DNA of 44,298 nt from Davidsoniella eucalypti. Taxonomy: Eukaryota; Ascomycota; Sordariomycetes; Microascales; Ceratocystidaceae. Position 1 is the stretch's first letter, and each line of letters starts with the position of its first letter. Position numbers and translations under genes: made by a program. The notes beneath the pieces were generated by a model. The model made no database searches, was not told where the DNA came from, and saw nothing but the letters and a program-made list of their open reading frames with translations. The DNA lies in NCBI GenBank assembly GCA_004009845.1, contig RMBW01000162.1, positions 1-44,298 on the forward strand. The letters are read 5' to 3'. This document shows, one piece after another, positions 31,852 through 44,008 of this stretch.

Positions 31852-33169
31852 GGTACTTCTCTAAGCATCAGGCCTTGGTTGTGCTCATATCGACTGCGTA
31901 TTGGCCAATACGTTGATAATATAGACTAGATTTCTGGCATCGCCATCGATATACACCCTACGATTTAGTCTTAGTATCTCTTCTATTAGATACTGTGTAC
32001 CACGGTTAATACCCTGTGCTGATTCGGAAATCATTTCTGTCGCGATTCAAGTCAGCGCCGGCCGGAGAACAGCTTAGCTTGCATCTTGTGCTGGTGCCAC
32101 TGCTTCTGTAGGTAACACTGGTTAGCATTACACAATAGTGCAACTGTTGCCTTGAAGGCGCTATTAGTGATATTTGATGGAGAAAAATCCCACTTCCACA
32201 GTTGCAGATCTTCAATTCATATGTAAGCGTTGCTAAAACCATCCGTAGCGAGAAAACAATGATCTGTTTAAGAGACTGGTCCTCGCTGCCAAATTGACCT
32301 GGTCATTTTGATCCCCTACGGCTGCTTTTGTCACTACTAGGATTGTTGTTCTTACTGCCTTGCCTACCCACGGTGGATTCTCATCATTTGGATTTGGCTG
32401 ACTATTGTATTTATCCTCACATAGAAAAAAAAAGCCCTTGTCCTTATTTCTGTGCTTCTAGGCTGGCTTGCTAGACACGGACGATTCAAACTCTGTTTTC
32501 CTCTTCTTCTTGATCTTTACTTTTTCTTTTTCTTTTCTTTCTCTCACTTGTTGCTGTGACCGCGTACGCAAGCTAAACAAGCTTCACGCACATCCTGCGT
32601 TGCTGCGGATCTTAGAAAACGCATACTGGAAAAACTTACTGGTGGGTAAAACTAATTGCTCTTTAAGAGCTATACTGTTGCATTATAGCCCTCTAAGCTT
32701 CTTCTCCTGACCCGATTTCTAACTCGTCTTAAAAATAATTAGTATAGCTACATGCTGCAGTGCCGTCCTTCGACTAATTCTTCGTCCCTCGTTTGATATA
32801 TTTTTTATTGGTCTTTTTCTTTGCATTATCTGCTGCAACTTCTCTTGGGCGAGGGGCGTTTGCGTCGTGTTTTTCTTTTTGTTTTGCTCCTTGATTCGAC
32901 TCATTCGATTTGACCAACTGTGCTCCACGATACCCCTTCTATTGCTCTCCCTACCTTTGACGGCCGTTCAAGCACCCGACTGACTGACCGAACTGTTTAT
33001 TGCGATATCATTATTCAACACCCCTTCATTTTTGGCCTGGCCGCCCGCCGAACGACCAACGAACCGAGCAAGCAAAATATAGCACGAACGGCTGGCACCA
33101 TTTCTGGTCTCAAGAAAGACCTCTATATTCCGATTCCATACATACTCTAATTCACACACAACCGCCAAC

Positions 33170-36100
33170 ATGCCGTGGCAACCACTACCACGCATTGCTT
33201 TTGCCATTGCAACATTTCCATTTCAGCCCGCAGACCCTGCCGACTTGCCCCTTGAAATCGGCGACGAGCTGTACATCATCGAGGAAACTGATGATGGCAA
33301 CTGGCTTCGTGGCTACCTGGTAGCGCCACCAAGCTTTCTATCTGGCCTAACATCCATTAAGGGACAGACTTTAGAGGCTCGCGTCTTCAGTGGCATCTTC
33401 CCGCGAAGCTGTGTCGAAGTGCGCGAGCTTCTAGGTGAAAGTGACGAGGCGGATGAGGTTGTCGACGAAAATGAAATCGATGCTTCAAGATCACCAAGTC
33501 GTGCTGCTACTGGATGCGATTCCGCTAAAAGTGGCTTGGCATCTAATACCAGTACCAATTTTAAGCGCAAAGCCTCGCCATTACCTGGTGGTGGCGACCT
33601 ACGTACCAATATGACTACACCTACGGGTGTTGTGCGACAACCATTTCGAGAACTCATCAATGGCACTGGAAAACTATCTGTTCCCGTCTTGCGAGACCCT
33701 AATGAGCCGAAACCCTCTGCGCCCGTTCCATTGCTCAAGGTCGGTGATGAAACACCGACATCTGCCTCTGAACCATTGATCGACGAGATCGCTTCATGCC
33801 TACGGGAATGGCAATCAACAAATCTGCATGAACTACTCCTTACTCGTGAATACGGAAAACTTGACCGCCTCTCGACTCTTGTCAACTCACTTAGCATTAG
33901 CCGACAGCAGCTTCTTCATAATGTCTTAACTGTCAACGAGTATGCCGATTTGAGGGAAAAGACTGTGTGGGATTTAGTACGTGCTAATAAGCTATGCGGC
34001 AATGATATCATTGTCCGCGACCCTGCTCAGCGCGGCCGCATCTTGACAGGTGACGATTCCGTAGTCCAGATTACCACCCTCCAGGCCATTTGCAGTCTTT
34101 TGGATGAAGCCCCCAAACCAGTCATAGAGTCAAATACATTGCACCATCTCTTGGTAGACGTGCAGGGATTTGCAGGCGCTACAGTAGATGAGACTACTCT
34201 TGAGCTTTTCTTGGTGTCTCGCGCAGTTGACGGTGGAGCGTCTCAGGTATCGGAATGCTTTGCTGTTGTTGTACCATGTGGAGGGTTGATCGATGGAATG
34301 TCAAGTTCCAGTGATATGCGCACTCTTTTCACCGATCTTTCTTCGCAGGATATTGGCGAGATACCTTCAGCTGCCAACGATCTATTCCTAGTTATCAAAG
34401 TTAGATCCGTACAAGCAATGGTTACGACAAAACCTGGATCACGTTCGGGATCAACAACCCAAGGCTCTTTGCGAGAACTAACGAAGCCTCTTTCTGCTGC
34501 TGGCAAGCAAAGCGTACGACGGAGCTTGATGTGGGGCAGTAAATCACGATCTCGAAGTGCTGCAGCACAGCCCAAGTTGGACCCCCTCAACGAACAACCT
34601 GAATACTCACGGCCACGACCTCCGACGACTGGCAATGATTCATATTCCGGCAGCCACACTCGCGACGGCTCACAGCCACCTAGCACCGCTGGCTCCCGCT
34701 CACGAAGCTCACTTGAGGGTAACCGCGAAGCTACTTCACCGACTTCAACAACAACATTAGTCGAGCGGACTGTCGGCATCGGTATACTCAAGGTTAGCTC
34801 GATAATGAAGCAGAAAGACGACGCCGAGGTTGTACACGTTGTCAACATTTGGTCCCCGACCAATTCGCCCCACAGTGAAAAGTCAGAGTCAGAAGAGTGC
34901 GACGCCATCTTGCGTGAAATGATGGATAGTAACACCGGCATGTATGAAAAGGGTCGACGTGGCGAGCGTCTTCAGGTAGCGCTCAAGGGTTTCAGTCATC
35001 CAGATGCTGATGCCCTTATCAAATCTACTCCTACTATGCTGTCCGGTGTTGGTACTACCAACAAAATGGGTTTCTCTGGCGCACCGACAAAAGCGCGCTC
35101 TGATATCTACTTGACGCTTGACGAAGCTGCTCTTTCTCGACATGCACTCCTTTCGCGCTATGGGGGTAATCCCACTACACTGTCCGGCAGCATACAAGGT
35201 TCCAACTTACAAATTACTATGGAGGTTCGGAGAGCGACAGGAACCCGCATTGAGAACTGCATATTTCCGTCGTCCAACAGTGCTGGCTTGTCAAACTGGA
35301 AATCTTGCGCTGTGGAACGTGGCGAGCGTTGGCGGCAAACTATCCGCCTGTCAATACCCGCCGGCGATGTGCCGAAGGCTCATGTTATTGTGTTCATCGC
35401 AGATAGCCCGAACCCGCCTTTTGCCCTAGCATATATGCCACTATGGGACCACAACGCGTTCCGCAAAGATGGCCCTCACTCTTGTTTGCTGTACAAGGTC
35501 GATGAGCACACTGCTACGCCAACCCTTGGACCAGTTGGGAAGGGTGGATATCTGTCATTACCCTGGAGTGCTAAAGGAAAAGACGACCAAGCCGATGTTA
35601 CTGGCCCTCTGGCTATGATCTGTCTGTACACTTACCTCTGCAGCACCAAATTCTCCCAAGACCGAGTTGTATTGAGTCTAGTAAAATGGAAGGAGGCTAG
35701 TACCGAAGATATCCCCGACTTGCTGAAGCAGCTTGTGTTCGCACCTGAAATTGAAGTTGTTAAGCTACTCAACGATGTACTAGATGCGCTATTTGGTATC
35801 CTACTAGAGCACAATGGCAACGATGAGTATGAGGATCTAGTGTTCACGGCCTTGGTTAGAGTCCTAGGAATCGTACACGATCGTCGCTTCAATCTAGGCC
35901 CACTAGTTGACCAATATGCCGAAACCCGGTTTAGCTATCCATTTGCTACACCTTGTCTCGTCCGCTCCTTCACTCGTTTACTAGAGAACCCAAGTGACTC
36001 CGTAACAGCTCGTAAGCTGCGGTCTACTTTCAAGGTCGTGCGTCATATTCTCAAGTTCATTACCCACGCACGCGGTCAACAGAAGCTTAAGGAAGCTCAT

Positions 36101-39100
36101 CTCGGTATCAACACGAATTCACCAAGCTTTACACGCCAGCTACGTACAATTTTCAAGGCACTGGATGCCATGATGCGCAATAGCCAGCCTGTACTTGTTG
36201 GCAGTCAGACGCTAGCAGTGCAGCACTTCCACACTTGGCTACCAGAACTTACCGGCTTACTTTCTACCGAGGAAATCCAGCACATCGCTATCGACTTTAT
36301 GGATTCCTGCGCGGATGTTAAAGGCAAGCTCGTACTCTACAAGCTAGTTCTTATCCTGAATTACGCCACGCTTGATATATTTACTTCTGCCGAACAGAAG
36401 GCTGTCCTCAGCGCTAATACCGTCCGCTGGATAGCCCCCCACTGGGGCCCGACCGATGATCCTAACCCTCTCTGGCGCGATCAGGTACGACTCTGTTGTT
36501 CAGTCCTGGCTAGTCAGATCGAGACCTTGAACAACGAGATTCCAGATCATATTCCCAAAATCCTGGACTCATACTTGACTATTCAAGCCATGCCATCCTC
36601 TGAAAAGACATCACTATCTCTCTTATTCCCATCGTCGTATCCTTTCCCTTCCAAACCACTATCAACACCGGTCGTGTTCGATGAAGCACTCATGGAACTT
36701 TCTGCTATTCTGGCTGCTCTGTCAAATTCGCCTAGTGGAATGCAACTGGAGATTGCGGATGCAGAGCTTATTGTGCTCTTGGAGAATACGTTGCGGGTGC
36801 ACATGAGTATTCTATGTGGAGAGGCATTCCCGGCCAACTGGCTTAGCATACACATTTTCCACCATAAGTCGATTATGAGTTGCTTGCAATATGTGGGTAA
36901 CATACTGCTGGATTCATTCCTTCCAGACCCTGATGAGGCTGAAGACTTCAACACGGAATTGTGGAAGTTGTTCTTTGCTACCCTTTTGAAGCTTGTTGGC
37001 AGTCCATCTCTAGCGCTAGAAACATTCCCAGAGCAGAAACGACGGGCAGTGTGGAAGATTGCAGGAGACGTGCGCGAGCATGGAGCGGCTTTGCTAAAGC
37101 GTACATGGGAGGCCGTTGGCTGGGAGTCAAGTGCCGAGGAGAAGCAACGTTATGGCCTGGACAAAATGGGTGGCTATCAAGTACAGTATGTGCCTACATT
37201 GGTCAGCCCGATTGTTGAACTGTGCCTTAGTGTGCACCAGGGGCTTCGGACGACTGCTGTAGAGGTTTTGCAAACTATGATTGTCAGTGAGTGGACATTG
37301 AGCGAAGACTTGTCAGTGATCCAGACCGAGATGATCGACTGCCTTGACCGCTTCTTCAAAGACAGGCCGGTTGCTGATAGCGTGATTTACAAGAGATTCG
37401 TCTTCGAGTTGCTGGAGCGGTTTGAGCCAATGGCCGAGATGAACGACGAAGACCCGCTGTATGCTGCCACGCGCGAGTTGATGGTGACTACAGATGAGTT
37501 CCTTGACTTGCTGATTGCTGTCCATAGTAGCGAGGATACTAGCGAGGCCTCGAACCTCATCAAGCGTCTGCGACTCATGGAATTCTTGCGTGACATGCAC
37601 AAGGAGGAGATCTTCGTGCGCTATGTTCACCAACTAGCAACTCTACAAGCCGAGGCACGGAATTTCACAGAAGCTGGTCTGGCACTTCGTCTGCATGCTG
37701 ACTTGTATGACTGGGATCCGACCCGCCAAGTCGCAAAACTAGACGACCCTGAATTTCCAGTCCAGACGCACTTTGAGCGCAAGGAACGCATCTACTTTGA
37801 CATGATCAAGCACTTCGAGGAAGGTGAGGCATGGAACTCGGCTTTGGCGGCATACAAAGAACTGCACGTGCAATACGAAGAGAACGTGTTCGACTTCTCC
37901 AAGTTGGCTCGCACGCAAAGGGCCATTGCTAAGATCTATGAGACCATTGCGAAGAGTGAGCGCATCATCCCCAAATATTTCCGAGTTGTGTACAAGGGCC
38001 TGGGATTCCCCACCAATGTGCGTGACAAAGAATATATCTATGAGGGCTCAGTCTCAGAGCGTGCTTCGGCGTTTACAGACCGCATGCAAGAGCAGTTCCC
38101 CTCGGCGCAAATTGTTACGGGCGGCGATGTCAATGAATCTGAGGGTCAATACTTGGTGATCTCCGCCGTTGCACCACACCGCAATCTTGAGCATCACGTG
38201 TTCCAGCGGGCGCGCGTGCCTGCTATCGTCCGGGACTACCTTGTATCGTCAGCACCGACCGTGTTCTCTGTGTCCCAGAAGAGACAGACGTCTGGGCCTA
38301 TATCGGAACACTACGCCGAGAAGACTCTGTACACGACGGCTGAGCCGTTTCCCACCATTCTCCGCCGTAGTGAAATCGTGGCTGTCAATGACTTGCGGTT
38401 GTCGGCGCCTGAGGCTGGCCTAGAGCGTATTGTGCGCAAGACTCAAGAGCTTGCTACCCTCGAGAAGCGTGTATCCGAAAGCAAGGGCTCTGACGAGGAA
38501 GCTGTCAAGCTTATTCTGGAGACAGTTACGGCTTCAGTAACAGCCACGGAACAGAGCGTATCGTGCTATCGCCAGTTGTTACCGACTAACAGCCGCGGCA
38601 GTGGTAATAACAGTCGGGCGTCTAGTAACGATGACATGTCGATGGACGAGGAAGAAGAGGAGGAAGAGGAAGAGGAAGAGGAGATCCAGCTTCAGCCCCG
38701 TGAAAAGGCTATCAAGATGGCGCTTGTTGACCATGCCATTATGCTGCGCAAGTGCTTATCGATGTTTTCTCGCAGTACCAACGCTGCTCTTTCGCGTCAT
38801 GCTGATGATCTCCAACGACGTAAGTACTCACAAGACATTGGCCTGTATATCTATCACCCCTGCTAACATTATTCGGTAGACTTTGACTCCACCTACGCCC
38901 CCGAGATCGAGATGTTTGCGCCCCCTCCTGCGCCCTTGCGTGATCTCACATCACCCCTCATGTCGCCTAACTGGCAACGTTCGTCGCCGACCGAGAGCTC
39001 ACACGGGAACGGAAGTTCCGGCGGTCGTCGCTCAATCGACGGTGTCTCTGAAGTCACGGCTGTTGTACGCCCCGTGTCTGTTAGAGTGGGCAAGGGTGCC

Positions 39101-39763
39101 CGACTCAGCTTCTTCAGTGGCCGGCGTAAGACTTCTGATCCGCCGGTGACGAGCCCTACTGACTTGACTTCACCGCCTCTACCAACCATCACAAATGGCG
39201 CGCTCGCTCAAACTCTTGAGCGTGTCCGTAGTGGTACTCCCAATGGCCGCACAACACCCAATGGCGCGCGGTTGAACGGCCATGTTCGTACTGGCAGTGG
39301 CGCACACGCTAGAAGCGGTAGCCTTGCTAACAGTCTGAATGGAAACCCGGTCATCTTTAACCCCGTTTCACCGGTCAGCTCATCGTCCATTAAGAAGCAG
39401 CGTCGTAGCTTCTTTCACGGAGGTGGTGATCTGAACCTTCAGAACAGCTCACATGGCCACTCCAACTCACGGTCGCAAACAGTTTCTGCTACGGCAAACA
39501 GCCACGTTGATAACAACGACTTTGGCCCGACGCGATCAAACACGGCGCCGCCACGACCCAGCTATGACAACGGCGGCAATGAAGACTGGGTCACCGACTC
39601 GAGGCCATCAGAGGACAATGGTGCCATGCTTGCCGGAGGAGTCAAGATGAATAGCATGCGTAAGCGGCTGAGTCTCCTCAAGATTGGAAGTAGCAGTAAG
39701 CGGGCACTGGCAGCAACCGGCGGCCCTGGAGCTGGGCGCATGGGCAGCGTCGACGAAGAGTAG
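33170..39763 (+). CDS. DCK1: DOCK-family guanine nucleotide exchange factor
   Basis: Exon 1 is 33170-38819 and exon 2 is 38880-39763. The 60-nt intron has GTAAGT...CTAACA...GGTAG signals, giving 2,177 residues. Residues about 4-85 form an SH3 domain (AIATFPFQPADPADLPLEIG, GDELYIIEETDDGNWLRGYL, GIFPRSCVEV). The DHR1/C2 domain lies around 640-790 (SDIYLTLDEAAL, AGDVPKAHVIVFIADSPN, FALAYMPLWDHNAFRKDGPH). The catalytic DHR2 region is at about 1485-1890 (AEARNFTEAGLALRLHADLY, HFEEGEAWNSALAAYKELH, ERIIPKYFRVVYKGLGFPTN, YIYEGSVSERASAFTDRMQ). DHR2 exchanges GDP for GTP on Rho/Rac GTPases; the SH3 end usually binds an ELMO partner. An E-rich run of about 15 residues sits at about 1825-1840. The C-terminal ~300 residues are S/N/P-rich with basic SIKKQRRSFF and MRKRLSLLKIGSSSKR motifs. 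The start MPWQPLPRIAFAIA sits directly before the SH3 domain. The gene ends TAG, followed by an in-frame coding-like tail. Confidence 0.95.
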
Positions 39764-39949
39764 AGCGATTTGTCGACGGCGGCCCGAAAGCTTAGCTTTC
39801 GGAGGTCCAAGTCTAGCCAGGTGTTCGGAGACTCCGGGCAGGTTGTCCTGACGACGTCGGGGTTAGTGCCGGTGCGCTGGAGCCATGACCGATCAGGATC
39901 CAAGTCTAAAGGCCGGCGTCTGGTTAGACGGCGCGAATGGGTGCCGTGA
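39764..39949 (+). other. In-frame coding-like tail after the DOCK UAG
   Basis: After the TAG at 39761-39763 the same frame continues for 61 codons to TGA (39947-39949). It has GC-rich third positions and a strongly basic product (ARKLSFRRSKSSQVF, then SGSKSKGRRLVRRREWVP). DNA composition switches to T-rich right after the TGA, as is normal where coding ends. It may be a readthrough extension, or the original C-terminus cut by a recent nonsense change. Confidence 0.55.
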
Positions 39950-41127
39950 TGATGTATGCGGTCTTCTGTCCGTTCAGAAACAACCTATTATTTTCTTTCC
40001 TCCCATATTTTGTTCATAATGAGCAACTAACAAACACCCACTCGCTGAGCCAACTACTATTTCTATCTGCTTTTTTGTTGCATATTTTCTACTTCCCTTC
40101 TTCCGTTCACTACATCTCTTTTGTCATTAAAATCGGATTTTTTGCCTCTACCTTTTTTATTATTCTTATTTCTTTTCCTATCCTTCATTTTTTGGAGATT
40201 TCCTTGTTTCTTGTTATTTGTATACCACGGCCCGGGCAAAACGGCGATGATTTCATCTTGCTTTTTTATTATTTTATTTTTCTAGTTGCTTCTTGTTTGA
40301 TTTTCTTGTCTGCTGAATTTTCCTGCTAGACCCTTTTTCTATTATTACTTTTTACTCTTACTCATACTATTCATATCCATTACTTGTCTCATACTACATC
40401 TTGCCGTTGTTTAGTTTTGCACTCACTTTATATCAAATTAAGCCTTCTTTTTTTTGTTTCTACTTTATTCATAGCAAAAAAATACTCTGTTGCTTTCATT
40501 TTTCTTTCATTTGTCACATCTTTTTCAATTTCTTCCATCAAATTTTATATGTGTGCGTGTGATTTCTTTTTGTCATATGAGCCTTCATTTTTCTTTGTTG
40601 AATTTGTACTCGTGAGTAGTAATATTAATTAATCGAAATGAGTTTGCAAGCAATGGTACTCTTATAGCTCATCTTAGACTGGTGATACGTTCTTTAGATG
40701 ATCACATAGGCCTAGAAGAACAGTCATATGATCGGTAACAACGAACCATACTTCTATAACGCGATCGTGTAGGCCAATTCCCCCTCATTAACTATATCTT
40801 TGGTACTTCTGGTGCGTTTTAGTCGTTTTGGCTGCAAGGTAAGAAGAGGCTTGATCGTATTCTCCGGTCAGCAAATACGATGACGTCAGAACATGTCACG
40901 GTCACTACGCATTGATCATGCTGGGGCCTTGAGTACAAACAGATGAGTTGTTAAGCGGTGTCATTAGTACTATATGTGTGTATCCTTGAAGGTCGTAACA
41001 AAGGAAAACTATTATTATAGATTGATAAATCCAGCATTAAATCATAACATGCCATATCCATATGCGGGCAAAATGCTTCCCTTTACGTTTTTATTTTATT
41101 TTTACAAATTTGGTTCTTCATGATTCT
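39950..41127. other. T-rich 3' flank between convergent genes
   Basis: Strongly T-rich from about 39970 to 40620, then ordinary AT-rich DNA. The hydrophobic frames here follow from T-richness. No gene is supported. Confidence 0.6.
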
Positions 41128-41775
41128 TTAGTTTGTGCCAAACGGCGCCGACGAGTTTACAGAGCCGGTAGCAAGGACCAACTCGATGTCGACGAGAACG
41201 TAGTCCCACGAAGCTAGGGCAGCCATGTTGCCAGCAGACGGGGCAACCCACCACGGCGCCCAACCCTCATAGCCCTCAGTAGTGTTTGTCTTGACGGCAA
41301 TCCAGCGGCTCTGCGAAGCCGGATCGGCATAGCGCAGTAGGGTGCGACCCTGAGCATCCTGCACCACGGTCCAGCCATCGTAGACGGCGTTGTTGTTCTC
41401 GGGGAAGGCCGAGGTGGTGAGACGTAGCGCACCGCTGACGCCTTCGGCAGCAGAGAGAGCGAACCAGACGGCGATGGGACCGGGATGGGGCTGGGTGGGG
41501 ATCACGAGGAGCTTGCCGTCTGCGAGCAGCTGGGTGCCGCTGGTGGTGCTGGTGGTGTTGGCTAGCTCGGGGGTTGGGTCGAGGCGGTAATAGTGGTCCG
41601 CAGTGTTGTACGGCGGAGGCACGGCAATGGGTGAGATCAAGGGTGTGGTCTGGTTGCGGTGCAGAATGGCATTGTTGGTGATCTCATTGCCGCCGATGAA
41701 GCGCATGAAGTAGTTGGGCGTCTGGGCCGAGGCAAGCAGCGCCGACGAAAGGAGGAGGATGGTTGAGCGAAGCAT
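41128..41775 (-). CDS. Small secreted cysteine-free protein
   Basis: A single exon of 215 codons. Residues 1-17 (MLRSTILLLSSALLASA) are a clear signal peptide with an ASA cleavage site before QTPNYFMRF. The mature protein (~198 residues) has no cysteine, four N-glycosylation sequons (NQT, NTT, NTT, NSS) and many aromatic residues (for example YEGWAPWWVAP). Alternating hydrophobic/polar segments (KLLVIPTQPHPGPIAVWFAL, ALRLTTSAF, WDYVLVDIELVLATG) suggest a beta-sandwich, which is inference. I do not recognise the family. A TATA-like element lies about 160 bp upstream of the ATG. A cell-wall or extracellular role is possible; effector status cannot be judged from sequence. Confidence 0.85.
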   Translation of the reverse strand: MLRSTILLLSSALLASAQTPNYFMRFIGGNEITNNAILHRNQTTPLISPIAVPPPYNTADHYYRLDPTPELANTTSTTSGTQLLADGKLLVIPTQPHPGPIAVWFALSAAEGVSGALRLTTSAFPENNNAVYDGWTVVQDAQGRTLLRYADPASQSRWIAVKTNTTEGYEGWAPWWVAPSAGNMAALASWDYVLVDIELVLATGSVNSSAPFGTN

Positions 41776-44008
41776 ATTGGTGGATTATGAGTAGGGGAAT
41801 GGGATGGAAAATTAGAGAGTATTAAGATGGAGAGATTGGAGTAAGTGAAAAGAGCAGCCGAGATATGACTATCGTCGCTGGTAAAGAAGGAAAGTCCAAG
41901 CTAGACAGAAAACAACCGGCAGCCGCAGTGTCTTATATGCTGATGGCAACTTGCCACTTTCACTTTCACCAGGATTAGGATTGAGGCTTGAAGTCGAGCA
42001 AAGATTACTTCCTCCCTGGCTTTAACCTAGCTTGGCCCTATGTGGAACAACAACATAACAGTGCTAATTGGGGTGAATTCTATCACGTAAGTACACCAAG
42101 GCAATATAATGTAGGAGCTGATAATCAAGAGCAGAGCCAGCCCCCTCTATTTCCACATCAGCTGTATCAATGATAATTATAGTAATAATAGCAACACCTG
42201 CTCACTTAGCCCTGTGAACTGCAATTCTGATCATGCACACAAAGTACAACTAAAGCTGTACTTGTGGCTTTTGAAACACTTTGCTAGTCCATGAACCTTG
42301 CTCCTCTATTCTTCTTGGTCTGCTTCCGTTATGTTTCTTTCTTAGACAGCTTAGCATGTTGATCAGCATATCGCAAGTGCCATCATTTCGATTTGCTTGG
42401 CTTTGTTTCCCACTTTGACAGACTATCTCGGTTCTAGATGACTTCACCACCTCTACTTGCTACCTATCCACTAACCAAGAATCACATATATCTGCCTCTA
42501 TTTTACGTATAATAAAACCTCGTATTATTTCTCTCTTTCTGCATCCCTCAGGTCTCCCCACTAATGGAGATGAAAAAAAAGTCTTTGTTCTATGCAAAGT
42601 GTACGGCGTTTAAAGACTGTGATTTGTTGACTGGAGAGGCAAAAGATCGTCGATCGTAGTTCGTTTAGGTGCCTGAATACTTTTGAACCTATAGAAGCTC
42701 ATACAACTGCCAACAATATTAAGCTCAGCTAAAAAAGTGGGGAGTCTTAGTTTTCTCTTTTTCCATCCTACGACTAGGGTAACTACGATCGACAAGCGAG
42801 TTTCCCAAGTTTATTTTTATGTTTACTTTGTTTTGATTTTGAACACGGGCAAGAAAATAAAATAAAAATAAAACAATATCTCTTTTTTATATCTCCCTTC
42901 AACTTCCTTCAAACTTCACGCCATTCTTCGAGATCTTTTGTCGAGCTTCCTGCGCCCCCTTTCATCTACGCATTGAAATCGAGCCTTTATTCCAGCCTAG
43001 CCTAATCTTGACTTTCTGTTGATTTCTTTGTTTTGGTCTTCGTTCTCGAGCATTCGGCTCTCAACTGACCCGGATCTTGTTGTTACTGTGGCTTTTTATC
43101 GTATATTTACGCGGCCATCGAACTCTGCATCTGGGCTGGCCGTGTTGGCTGAGCCTAGGTCGTACTTGTGCTCATACAACATATAACCGATTTATGTACA
43201 GATAACAGTTGCATGTGTACATCACATCTATGTATGCATCTCCTGCTGTCACGGACCAGATCACAGACTCCAATAGTCTGGGCAGCAAAATCTGGTTGAT
43301 TGGCTGTCATTGGCCCGTCTTTTATGTCTCGTTTGTCCCGTTCGGCTGCTACATTTCACGAAGCCCTGCAAATATATCGAAAATTGAAAGAAAAGCCCAG
43401 CCCGGGCGATATCCTTTCTCTATGCACTCGAGTGACAATAAGTCCCCCTCCATTGCAGCCTCTATTGCACAGGGCTCTAACAGAACGGTGTGATCGGCTT
43501 ATGACGTGGTTGCAGCAACAGGCCAATCCGCCTAGCCTCTTTTACTAACTTTTACTAGTCAATTGTAGACCTTTTTTTCACTACAATACTGAGTGCCTGA
43601 GCTTGGGCTGCACAGAATCTACTAGCTAATTGCTCCCTCCCCATCCATGCTTTGTCTGTTTATACGTCATATTGGAAGACTAGAACCAACAAAGCTTCGA
43701 ACTGACCATTTTCTCCGTCCTCCCCCCCCTTTAGTCACATGGATGTGACCTTTCCGAGCCAACCGCTTATTAGTACTTCTGTGATATACTGGTGCTTATA
43801 TGTACTTTCACGTTACTTATCACATCACTTGTTACTTGTACCAGAACCAATGTTGAACACACTTTGATTCACTTAATTCACTCACTCACTCAAATGAACT
43901 ACTTCATGCCGCCGATCATCCCTAGATAATGCTCATCCACCAGTAACGAACTCCTACTAACCGGATTTACCGTCTACCGCCAGATTCTTGACCATGTTAT
44001 ATCTGCAG
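41776..44008. other. Intergenic region, no supported gene
   Basis: About 2.2 kb. The first part holds the promoter of the secreted-protein gene. Pyrimidine-rich DNA at 42880-43050 resembles a plus-strand gene leader. Two overlapping frames follow (43209-43493 and 43300-43548); the second reads FHEALQIYRKLKEKPSPGD but has no recognisable domain, so neither is called. The end is the 3' flank of the membrane-protein gene. Confidence 0.5.
41933..41938 (-). promoter_or_regulatory. TATA-like element of the secreted-protein gene
   Basis: The minus strand reads GCATATAAGA, about 160 bp before the ATG at 41775. It is the only good TATA match close to this start. Confidence 0.4.

Larger units (their letters stand above)
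26532..33169. other. 6.6-kb stretch with no recognisable protein gene
   Basis: AT-rich, without long frames. Items seen: coding-like but broken frames at about 27121-27445 (not recognised), a short hairpin (ATGTCAGA/TCTGACAT, 28313-28337), two telomeric hexamers (28667-28678), a TA run (28805-28820), and an ATTCCG short tandem (31831-31851). The last ~0.7 kb is pyrimidine-rich and probably contains the promoter and leader of the DOCK gene. Long non-coding RNAs cannot be excluded. Confidence 0.55.

Noticed and set aside
34243..34941. 232-codon minus-strand frame within the DOCK gene
   Set aside because: Antisense shadow of well-supported DOCK coding sequence.
39937..40632. Hydrophobic frames after the DOCK gene
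   Set aside because: Low-complexity T-rich 3' flank, not coding.
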